DNA of 64,000 nt. Origin: Xestospongia bergquistia (lineage: Eukaryota > Porifera > Demospongiae > Haplosclerida > Petrosiidae). Location: positions 4,466,501 through 4,530,500 of the forward strand of contig OZ014412.1 in assembly GCA_963965975.1 (NCBI GenBank). Reading direction: 5' to 3'. A model generated the notes under the pieces. It was not told where the DNA came from and ran no database searches. It saw only the letters and a list, made by a program, of their open reading frames with translations. A program made the position numbers and the translations under genes. Positions within the stretch are counted from its first letter, which is position 1, and each line of letters opens with the position of its first letter. Below, in pieces: positions 20,001 to 30,672 of the stretch.

Positions 20001-20435
20001 ATACCAAAGTACTAATATACCTGTGTACTACACTAGTGTTCAATATATACCAATGTACCAACAGTGTATTAATATACCACTGTACTAATATACCTGTGTA
20101 TTAGACTAGTGTTCAATATATACCAATGTACCAACAGTGTATTAATATACCATTGTACTAATATACCTGTGTATTAGACTAGTGTTCAATATATACCAAT
20201 GTACCAACAGTGTATTAATATACCACTGTACTAATATACCTGTGTATTAGACTAGTGTTCAATATATACCAATGTACCAACAGTGTATTAATATACCATT
20301 GTACTAATATACCTGTGTATTAGACTAGTGTTCAATATATACCAATGTACCAACAGTGTATTAATATACCACTGTACTAATATACCTGTGTATTAGACTA
20401 GTGTTCAATATATACCAATATACCAACAGTGTACT
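20000..20435. repeat. 73-bp minisatellite arranged as a 146-bp higher-order repeat
   Basis: Units start at 20041, 20114, 20187, 20260 and 20333, with a partial one at 20406. Each contains CAATATATACCAATGTACCA and AGACTAGTGTT. Units alternate strictly between ATACCACTG and ATACCATTG, so the array grew by duplication of a two-unit block. It is flanked by remnants of the membrane-protein gene. Confidence 0.9.
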
Positions 20436-20577
20436 AATATAATATGACAATATAACCAATGTTGAACTTTCATTGTGTAAATGGCCATCAATATTTTGTA
20501 TAACCACTACTTCATCTTTTGTTTATCTATTCTTCACATTATTCTGTAGTTAACAATATCATTCTCCTCCTCCCTTT

Positions 20578-20880
20578 ATCATAATTCTGTCTTTGAGAGT
20601 GGGTCATCAGATGAAGATACTGAACCAAGTCAAACAAGTATACTTGCAAAAGATGTGAAGAGCGTCAACATTGGTCGAGTAGTCAGTCATGATCTTACAA
20701 AAGCATCTCTAAATAGTTTAGATGTTAAAGTTGACTGGTCGGTCAGACACAAATCCATTTGTCCTCAGTCCCAGTGAAAGTAACATTAGTGCTCTAATTG
20801 AATTAGAAGATGAAGATGACCATGTCTGGGAGGCTTTGAAGAGAAAGAAGAAACAAAATAAAAAGGAGTCCAAGTTTTAG
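20578..20880 (+). pseudogene. Frameshifted last exon of the small membrane-protein gene
   Basis: This is a near full-length match to the last exon (5383-5685), but the splice acceptor and first bases (ACTAGGCC) are missing. A 4-bp insertion after the GTTGACTGG position shifts the frame to an early TGA. The 3' end including the Lys-rich codons and TAG is unchanged. It lies tail-to-tail with TRIM-NHL gene 6. Confidence 0.8.
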
Positions 20881-21221
20881 TGTTTTCACTATATGTTACA
20901 ATACCAAAGACTAGTTGATATTTGATAACACTCTTTATTTTAATTGTAATAGATTTTTGATATACATCTATAGATTTCTTACTAATGTAACTTTTATACT
21001 TTAATATCTTCCATCTGATTAATGAGCCTTACACTACATATAGACATTCTGTACAGCAAGGTATAGGAAGACATTACACGTCTTTGATGTAGTGACAGGA
21101 CAATTATTACTTCACTACTAAATGATATATTACTAAGATAACAAAAAATATTGATATATCAAACATTATATTGAAATGTATTAATAAAACTACATAGTTA
21201 ATGACAAACTGTGTCATTGTC

Positions 21222-23531
21222 TCAATATATTACTACTCTGTTATTACCCCTATCACAAACATATAAATATCCTTCTTTGTCGAATGCTATTCCATATGGG
21301 TCATTAAACTGACCCACACTGCTACCATATCCTCCAAAAGAACATACAAACTGACCATCAGTAGTGAAGATAGAAATACGATGATTACCACACTCTACAA
21401 GGTATATTCGATTGTTATCATCTATTACAATCCCTGCTGGAATATCGACTTGTCCAGGACCAGATCCTTTGGTACTAAACTGAGACAAAAACTGTCCCTC
21501 AGGAGTGAATTTCTGGATACGATGATTCCGACAATCAGTCACATACACTAACCCTTGTCTGTCAATAGCAATATCAAATGGCTTATCAAACTGTCCCTCT
21601 GCTGATTTTTTAGAACCAAATGTGTGGGAGAAAGTTAGATCAGGATTTAAGACTTGTATACGATGGTTACTATAGTCTGCAATATAAATATGTCCAGTTA
21701 TTGGAGAAATAGTGACACAACAAGGGTCATCAAATTCCAATGGTCCATTACCTTGTTTACCGACTGATTTAATACACTCCCCATCCATAGATATCTTCTG
21801 GATCTTGTGATTATCAGCAACAAGAATGAAGTTGTCATCAGTAAGTGCTACACCGCGAGGTTGAATGAACTTGGGATTACCGCTATTCTTTTGACCAAAA
21901 GACTTAATTTTCTTTCCATCTCTATTAAGTATTGTGATGCAGTGACTGCTACGCTCACTTACTATAATATGTCCATCATCTGTCACGGCAATTCCAAAGG
22001 GTCCAATAAGTTTAGATACATTACGTACATTGGTCTTTGCAACTCCCCAGGACCGGTTAAGTTCAGGTATAGTACATACTGGAGTGATATTATCAAGATA
22101 GGGATTAAAAGGGATCACTAATGAGGTACTACCAACTTGGACATCATTAACTCGGGCATTAACTTGATGACGACCACGAGTTACAGGAGTACAATGTATT
22201 GTATAGACTTCAGGATGGGTGGTGGTAGTGACTGTAGCTGTGATGAGTGTAGTTGTATCAACTGGTACTACACTACAACTGAGTGATGATAGAGGTACAG
22301 TAAGAAGACTGGAATCAGAAAATTGGATAGATAATGGAAATGATACTGTCTTCTTTATGGTCATAACCTGTTGATGATCAATCTTCTTGACTTTACACTT
22401 TTGTAGAACAGTAGGTGAGAAGAACACAATATCTCCAATATGATGTAGTGTATCAACAGTGTTGCTGTCTTTCTTAAAAAGGAGGTTAGCTTTCTCTCTA
22501 GGATTAAACTCTTCAATGTTAACCTGTTCATTCATATGACTCATACGATCCATCATTTGTTTTGTTGATGTCACGACTTCTTGAGGACTGCCTATCTCAA
22601 GACTCTGTTTCACAAATTTGTGGCAATCCTTCAGTTGACTCAAACTTGTTTCAGCTGATTTCTTCTGCTCTGATAACACCTGTAGTTTACTGTCAGTGAC
22701 TGTGTCCACCTCTTTAGTCAGCTGTCTCTCAGACTGATGAAGGATGTCAATCATTTCTTCCACCATGACATGTATCTCTTCTTTGATTTTCTTCCCTTGC
22801 TCTTTGATCTCATTCTCTCTGTCTGCAAGAATAGGTAGGACATCAGTAACACCAGTGACTTTGTCACTAACTGACCTAAGAATTCTTTCCAATTTTTCGC
22901 AATGTTTGGGATAGCAGTCAGAGACTAAGTCACAATCATGATCTTTATGAATACGTACAATGCAATCTTGACAAATGAGCTCTTCACATGATTGGCAAAA
23001 AATTTCCGAAGGCTTATTATGATTGGAACATTTTATCTTCTGCTTCTCAGGGAGCAATTTAGAAGCAGAGGTCGCTACCTCATCAAGACTTGTTATCTTA
23101 TGATCAGCAATGGGAGCCCATTTCTTGTGAACATCAATACATTCTTGACAGAGAAATTTGGCACATTCTTTACAGTAACCTGTGGCATTAGTTGTAGTAC
23201 AGTTATCACAGGTTACCTGTTGATGTCCTGACACTTTTGTCATTAGATTATAGATCTCCTTGAAGTTGTTAATATGGAAAGCTGTAGGAAAGTCTTCTGC
23301 TCCTGCTGGCTGAGGTAACTGGGTATGATGACGACAAGTGGGACAAGAGATGAAGTAGTTACCTCCGTGAGGATCCAATTGTAGACCTTCCAGACATTTT
23401 TGACAGAATGAATGGAGACATGATAAGGTCTTAGGGTTGGTATAAAGGTCAAGGCATATAGCACAGGTGAGCTGTTCCTCTATTTTCTTGAGAGCTGTAG
23501 AGGAGGTACTGAATACTGTTTTCTCTGCCAT
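21222..23531 (-). CDS. TRIM-NHL protein, gene 6
   Basis: This single-exon gene encodes 769 aa from MAEK at 23531. The open frame runs 64 codons further upstream, but that part is not shared and spans the CArG box region. All domains of the family are present. It shares the 18-residue insertion at the first NHL repeat with genes 1 and 3 (RSWGVAKTNVRNVSKLIGPF), whereas its RING resembles gene 5 (CLHSFCQKC). It is thus a mosaic of the two subgroups, which points to gene conversion or unequal exchange. A CArG box lies 72 bp upstream. Confidence 0.92.
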   Translation of the reverse strand: MAEKTVFSTSSTALKKIEEQLTCAICLDLYTNPKTLSCLHSFCQKCLEGLQLDPHGGNYFISCPTCRHHTQLPQPAGAEDFPTAFHINNFKEIYNLMTKVSGHQQVTCDNCTTTNATGYCKECAKFLCQECIDVHKKWAPIADHKITSLDEVATSASKLLPEKQKIKCSNHNKPSEIFCQSCEELICQDCIVRIHKDHDCDLVSDCYPKHCEKLERILRSVSDKVTGVTDVLPILADRENEIKEQGKKIKEEIHVMVEEMIDILHQSERQLTKEVDTVTDSKLQVLSEQKKSAETSLSQLKDCHKFVKQSLEIGSPQEVVTSTKQMMDRMSHMNEQVNIEEFNPREKANLLFKKDSNTVDTLHHIGDIVFFSPTVLQKCKVKKIDHQQVMTIKKTVSFPLSIQFSDSSLLTVPLSSLSCSVVPVDTTTLITATVTTTTHPEVYTIHCTPVTRGRHQVNARVNDVQVGSTSLVIPFNPYLDNITPVCTIPELNRSWGVAKTNVRNVSKLIGPFGIAVTDDGHIIVSERSSHCITILNRDGKKIKSFGQKNSGNPKFIQPRGVALTDDNFILVADNHKIQKISMDGECIKSVGKQGNGPLEFDDPCCVTISPITGHIYIADYSNHRIQVLNPDLTFSHTFGSKKSAEGQFDKPFDIAIDRQGLVYVTDCRNHRIQKFTPEGQFLSQFSTKGSGPGQVDIPAGIVIDDNNRIYLVECGNHRISIFTTDGQFVCSFGGYGSSVGQFNDPYGIAFDKEGYLYVCDRGNNRVVIY

Positions 23532-23602
23532 AATATGATGTAGAGAGAGATCAAAAGAGCACTTACTAGAAGAACAGTAAAAATAACACTTTAGTTTTGT
23601 GA

Positions 23603-23612
23603 CCATATAAGG
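23603..23612. promoter_or_regulatory. CArG box upstream of TRIM-NHL gene 6
   Basis: CCATATAAGG lies 72 bp upstream of the start codon of gene 6. A weaker relative (CCATATAATG) lies about 110 bp further on, near 23722. Confidence 0.5.
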
Positions 23613-24503
23613 AAATAAGTTTTGACATGTGACACAGATTATCTGATCTCTGTATTTGTAATAAAGAAACACAGAAATGATTCTCAACCAAAGCACATTT
23701 GTTGTAGTCTGCCACTTTTGCAACCATATAATGAATACTATCGTTGTAGTAGGTAAATGTGTATTGGACTAAGAAGTTAGATACTGCTTTCAATCTCTTA
23801 TTACCTTCTTCTATGAAGTAGTGGAAGGTAATAGTAACTTCCTGTGTAGGTTAGGAAGATAGATGACCATCTGCATTATAATTCTGTTCAAGCAATTGTT
23901 GTATCTTACTGAATGATTCTCCAATATTACTATTCTCCTTCTAGTCTTGTCCATAGCCACTCTCATGTTTGTGGTGGAGAATTGCAGGTAGACCTATAAC
24001 TACAGTGTAAACTTAGATCTGTATTAATTTTGTCTAGTTTCCTTCCCAAACCTACAACAGAGACCTTGTCAAACTTTTGTCCTAGGATAAATATTTTAAA
24101 ATTCAGCAATATATTTTATAGAAACAATTATAATTATATAATTTTAGTTAAGAAAATAAGTGTCATAATTAACAGGTGTTTATGTCACATAGTATACTCA
24201 GTCATATTTTCCCCTGGGGCCATGGGTGTTTTAATAGTATTAGTTTTAATAGGGGGTCCTAGTAGGATGGTTTACATGAGTGAATATTGTTCAGGGGGGC
24301 AAAATCACTAGTAAAATTTTATACTTAAAGTATTACAGTATAAATATTGACTAGTGTCCTACATAGGAGGATGAGTTGGAAGATTTCATTCTTTCAATTT
24401 ATGGATTCAATATAAATAATGATAATTATGTCAATATAAACAAATTCTTACACTCGAAATATACATATAACATGTATGCATTGATACATTGTATTATTAC
24501 TCT
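23613..24503. other. Intergenic spacer between TRIM-NHL genes 6 and 7
   Basis: AT-rich sequence. A short open frame at 24030-24311 (plus) has no recognisable domain. No membrane-protein remnant is visible here, so gene 7 is the only TRIM-NHL gene of the cluster without a convergent partner. Confidence 0.4.
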
Positions 24504-26756
24504 TCAATATACTACTACTCTATTATTACTACAATCACAAACATACAAATATCCTTCTCTGTCAAATGCTATTCCCAGTGGTGTATTAAACTGACCCACA
24601 CTGCTACCTTGTCCTCCAAAAGAACGTACAAACTGACCATCAGTAGTAAACATAGAGACACGATTGTTCCAGTGATCTGTAATGTACATTAGATTGTTAT
24701 CATCGATTGCAATCCCTACTGGACCATTAAGTTGTCCAGGACCAGATCCTTTGGTACCAAACTGAGACAGAAACTGTCCCTCAGGAGTGAATGCCTGGAT
24801 ACGATGGTTGTTATAATCAGCCACATATACTAACCCTTGTCTGTCAATAGCAACAGAGACTGGCTTATTAAACTGTCCCTTTGCTGATCCTTTGGTACCA
24901 AATGTGTGAGAGTAAGTCAAATCAGGATTTAAGACTTGTATACGATGGTTATCACGATCAGCAATATATGTACAACCAGTTACAGAAGAAATGGAAGTAC
25001 CACAAGGAAAATTGAAGTCCAATGGTCCATCACCTTGTTTACCAACTGATGTGATACGTTTTCCATCCATAGATATCTTCTGGATCTTGTGATCATCACC
25101 TATGAGAATGAATTTGTCTGAAGTAATGGCTACACCACGAGGATTAACGAAGTTGATATTTCCACTATTCTCTTGACTAAAAGACTTCACTTTCTTTCCA
25201 TCTCTATCCAGTACTGTGACACAGTTATCACCATTCTCACTGACTATAATATGTTCATCAGTTGTAGTGACTCCAAAGGGTCCAATGAGTTCTGGTATAG
25301 TACGTACTGGAGTGATGTTATCAAGGTGGGGATTAAAAGGAATCATTAGTGAGGTACTTTCAACTAGGACATCGTTAATTTGTACATTAACTTGATGATG
25401 ACCATTAGTTACAGGACTACAATGTATTGTATACACTCCAGGATGAGTGGTGGTAGCGATTGTAGCTATGATGGGTGTAGTTGTACCAACTGGTACTACA
25501 CTACAATAAATTGATGATCGAGGAACAGTAAGAAGTTTGGAATCAGGAAATTGGACAGATAGTGGAAATGAAGTTGTTTTATCTATAGTTGTAATGTGTT
25601 GACGATCAATCTTCTTGACTTTACACTGTTGTAGAACAGTAGGTGAGAGACATATGACATCTCCAATATGATGTAGTGTAGTGATAATGTCAACATTTTT
25701 GTTAAAGTGGAGATTAGCTTTTTCACTAGGAGTAAGGTCTTCCATGTTAACTTGTTCAATCAAATGACTCACACGGTCCATCATTTGTTTTGTAGATATC
25801 ACTATTTCTTGAGGGTTGCCTATCTCAAGTATCTGTTCTATAAATTCCTGGCAGTCATTGAGTTGACGTAATCTCATTTCAGCTGATTTCTTATGCTCTG
25901 ATAAGGTTTGTAGTTTACTATCAATGACTGTGTCCACATCTGTATTCAGCTGTTTCTCAGACCGACGAAGGACATCTATCATTTCTTCCACCATAACATG
26001 TATCTCCTCTTTGATGACTTCTCCTTCCTCTCTGATTTCATTCTCTTTTTTTGTGAGAGCAGTAAGGACTTCAATAACAGCAGTAACTTTGTCACAAACT
26101 GATTTTAAACTTGCTTCCAATTTTTGACAATCTTTGGGATAGCAGTCAGAGACTAAGTCATAATCATGGTATCTATGGATACGTACAGTACAATCATGAC
26201 AAATGAGCTCCTCACATGTTCCACAAAATATCTTTAAAGGTTCATTATGAATGGAACACTTCATTTCCTGCTTTACTGGAAGTAACTGTGAGGCAGAGGT
26301 TGCTACTTCATTAATGTTGGTTATCTTGTGATCAGCAATGGCAGAAAATTTCTTATGAACGTTAATACATTCTTGACAGAGAAGCTTGGTACATTCTTTA
26401 CAGTAGCCTATGGCATCAGTTATAATACAGTTATCACAGGTTACTTGTTGACTTCCTGACACTTTTATCATCAGATTGTGAACGTCCATGAGATTGTTAA
26501 CTTGAAAAGCTGCAGGAAAGCCAGCTACTCCTATTGGTTGAGGTAACTGGGTACGATGACGACAAGTGGGACAAGTGATATAGTTATTTTCAAGAGCATC
26601 CAATGGTAGACCCTCTAGACATTGTTGACAGAAAGAATGAAAACAAGGTAAGATCTTAGGGTTGGTATAGAGGTCAAGACATATATCACAGGTGAGCTGT
26701 TCCTCTAGCTTCTTGAGAGCTGTAGGAGAGGTAATGGGCACTGCTTTCTCTGTCAT
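24504..26756 (-). CDS. TRIM-NHL protein, gene 7 (most diverged copy)
   Basis: This single-exon gene encodes 750 aa starting MTEK; there is no extra upstream open frame. RING C3HC4 is intact (CDICLDLY, CFHSFCQQC, CPTCRHR), followed by two B-boxes, coiled coil, filamin-like domain and six NHL repeats ending in CDCSNNRVVVY. It differs from the other copies throughout, including the first NHL repeat (IGPFGVTTTDEHIIVSENG). It sits at the edge of the cluster without the membrane-protein neighbour and without the CArG box. It may be the founder or an early branch. Function as an E3 ligase scaffold is inferred from the family. Confidence 0.92.
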   Translation of the reverse strand: MTEKAVPITSPTALKKLEEQLTCDICLDLYTNPKILPCFHSFCQQCLEGLPLDALENNYITCPTCRHRTQLPQPIGVAGFPAAFQVNNLMDVHNLMIKVSGSQQVTCDNCIITDAIGYCKECTKLLCQECINVHKKFSAIADHKITNINEVATSASQLLPVKQEMKCSIHNEPLKIFCGTCEELICHDCTVRIHRYHDYDLVSDCYPKDCQKLEASLKSVCDKVTAVIEVLTALTKKENEIREEGEVIKEEIHVMVEEMIDVLRRSEKQLNTDVDTVIDSKLQTLSEHKKSAEMRLRQLNDCQEFIEQILEIGNPQEIVISTKQMMDRVSHLIEQVNMEDLTPSEKANLHFNKNVDIITTLHHIGDVICLSPTVLQQCKVKKIDRQHITTIDKTTSFPLSVQFPDSKLLTVPRSSIYCSVVPVGTTTPIIATIATTTHPGVYTIHCSPVTNGHHQVNVQINDVLVESTSLMIPFNPHLDNITPVRTIPELIGPFGVTTTDEHIIVSENGDNCVTVLDRDGKKVKSFSQENSGNINFVNPRGVAITSDKFILIGDDHKIQKISMDGKRITSVGKQGDGPLDFNFPCGTSISSVTGCTYIADRDNHRIQVLNPDLTYSHTFGTKGSAKGQFNKPVSVAIDRQGLVYVADYNNHRIQAFTPEGQFLSQFGTKGSGPGQLNGPVGIAIDDNNLMYITDHWNNRVSMFTTDGQFVRSFGGQGSSVGQFNTPLGIAFDREGYLYVCDCSNNRVVVY

Positions 26757-27672
26757 AATAAAATGTAGTGAGAATGTGGGTTAAAATCAAGTTTATAAGA
26801 GAAATTAATAATCTCTTGGGAAAACTAAAGTAGTAATAAGTTATTGACAATACACAATGAGGCCAAGAGAGCTAGAGTAGTAATACTATTATTTCTTGAA
26901 TGACTGCTCTACAGCATTACACACTGCATGCACAAGGTTTGTTGAAGGTCACAGAAGGCATACATAGAGTGGCAGATATGTCTTCATCATATAATGTGAG
27001 TAAGGATCATGTCATTATGACAGAAAGAATTCTACACAGCTTTAGCATGCATGTAAATGATTTTGAATACTTATGATTGACTGTTTGATCTGGTTTCAAA
27101 TGTCACTATAAATTGAACTACAACGAATCATAATGATCTGATATTATGTATGATTTTTGTCTGGTATATAACATCTTGACATACACAGAATGTTAAACTG
27201 CATATAAACACTTTGCAGGTGTGTCATTTACAAAGCACATAATGATTAGTACCTATAAGCAAACAATAATTGTAATGTGTACATGGAAGGAGCAGTACCA
27301 ATTGAGATCAAAACAAAAAAGTAGCAAAAGTTCATTACTACAAACTAACACAGCTAGTGTCTTGTAATTCCTAAGAAGGAATGATGACACTGCTGCTGTC
27401 TGTAAGTGAACATTAGGAAACACCTGACCAGCTAATGAGCTCTGTTGATTAAAATACAGTTATTCACACATCCTTTACCATTTCCAATCTCACTCTCTCT
27501 GTGCTATCTAAAAACTGTTTATGTAAAACAAATACAGACATACTAACCAGAAACAAAACAGTGAAAATAGATAAAGTCAGGCATAAAATATGTTGTCAAT
27601 GAAATAATGTAGGTATTTTCATACTAGCTATATTGGTATATATTCTTGTGTGTATGGTTAATTCGTGGTTAG
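26757..27672. other. Intergenic region; right part duplicated downstream of the receptor gene
   Basis: No gene is supported. From about 27200 the sequence matches the region downstream of the receptor gene (about 30240-30672), marking the left part of the second tandem duplication. One shared run includes CAAAACAAAAAAGTAGCAAA. Confidence 0.55.
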
Positions 27673-28025
27673 TTAGAAGATCTCTGCATTTGAGGAGTCC
27701 ATAGACAGCCGGAGTTGACGACCTGCTTTAGATGACAAGTCTAACTCCTGTAAACAATTATGTTATCTAATCCTAGGGACTGCCTCTTTAATTTGCCCTT
27801 CATTTATTTCTCTAATTTTTTCTACTTCTTCTGTTGCTCTTTTTTCATTGTGTATTCTACAAGATAGAGTAAAGGGTTAGTTGGTCAGTGATGTTAAATT
27901 AGAGGATTGTCAACAAAATTACTTAGACAACCTGGAATAAGAGTAAAGAAGATGATAATAACAATACAATATATAAACAGTTCCTTACCACGAACAAGAA
28001 CTACTGCCACAAGAAGTAAATACAT
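27673..28025 (-). pseudogene. Collapsed copy of the Ig/FN3 receptor gene
   Basis: Read on the minus strand, exon 1 with a signal peptide (MYLLLVAVVLV, from 28025) and the beginning of exon 2 are joined near 27838 directly to the last 160 bp of the final exon (ending AEIF stop at 27673). Everything between is gone, about 5.5 kb in the intact gene at 30673-36530. The exon 2 piece also has a small change that creates a stop after NFVDNPLI. It is a deletion-derived remnant with both ends intact and no open receptor. Confidence 0.85.
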
Positions 28026-28083
28026 CTTTAATACATTACTTGGTAAATTGATAAATTTCTTTTAAAATTACTACTAAAATATC

Positions 28084-28124
28084 GAGCCACACTCTGTCGA
28101 TGTAACTCATACAGGGTGGGGCTC
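28084..28124. repeat. Short inverted repeat near the receptor 5' end (copy A)
   Basis: GAGCCACACTCT and AGGGTGGGGCTC can pair with two mismatches around a 17-base loop. The twin is 36590-36630. It may be a 5'UTR hairpin or a transposon footprint. Confidence 0.4.
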
Positions 28125-28313
28125 AGAACACCTACTAACCACCCACAATACCAATTCTCAAATGTTCATCTCATGAATAACTTAACTATTAAAAGTTAAT
28201 AACAAACTTAGCATAAAAAATAATTTTAAAGTGATACAGGTTTAAAGATAATGTGTACAGCAAATCAGCAAAACAGAACTAATAGAAGTAATAGTCAAAG
28301 ATAGGGGCTGAAT

Positions 28314-29957
<1,644 letters not shown>

Positions 29958-30097
29958 TTTGGCTTCGAGAAATAGTAGTAATGCTAACCACACAGGGATA
30001 AAAGACTTGAAAAATGTCCACACAGAGAGAAGAACGCCTGCAAACGACTTTGTAACGGAGTCTTTGCAAGAATAATATGCGCGCTCAAAAGCGTTTC

Positions 30098-30161
30098 TTT
30101 ATATACTGATAAGACCATAGCAACGTTATAGAAACGCCTAGACAACTTCAAACTGACCAAT
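30098..30161 (-). promoter_or_regulatory. Alpha-tubulin A promoter elements (TATA box and CCAAT box)
   Basis: On the minus strand, TATATAAA (30098-30105) lies 141 bp upstream of the ATG, and CCAAT in plus orientation (30157-30161) lies about 50 bp beyond it. Both are kept upstream of alpha-tubulin B at matching distances. Confidence 0.65.
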
Positions 30162-30672
30162 AGGATTTCCCACAATAAATGAATAACAATACAGCCAGTT
30201 ATTACAAGTTATTAACTAATCATCACCTGATTTTATTCATGAATTGATGATTGCAGATATGTCATTTACAAATAATTATTATAGTATCTATAAACAAATA
30301 CATGAAGGACCAGTACCAGTTGAGCTCAAAACAAAAAAGTAGCAAAAGTTCATTACTACAAACTAACACAGCTGGTGTCTTTTAATTTCTAAGAAGGAAT
30401 GATGACACTACTGCTGTCTGCAATAGGAAACACCTGACAGATACTGAGCTCTGTTGATTAAAATTGTAGTTACCACATCCTTTCCCATTTCCAATCTCAC
30501 TCTCTGTGCTATCTAAAAACTGTTTATGTAAAACAAATACAGACACACTAACCAGAAACAAAACACTGAAAATAGATAAAGTCAGGCTTAATAATAATAT
30601 TGTCAATGAAATAATGTAGGTATTTTTATACTATATTGGTATATATTCCTGTGTGTGTGGTTAATTGGTTAG

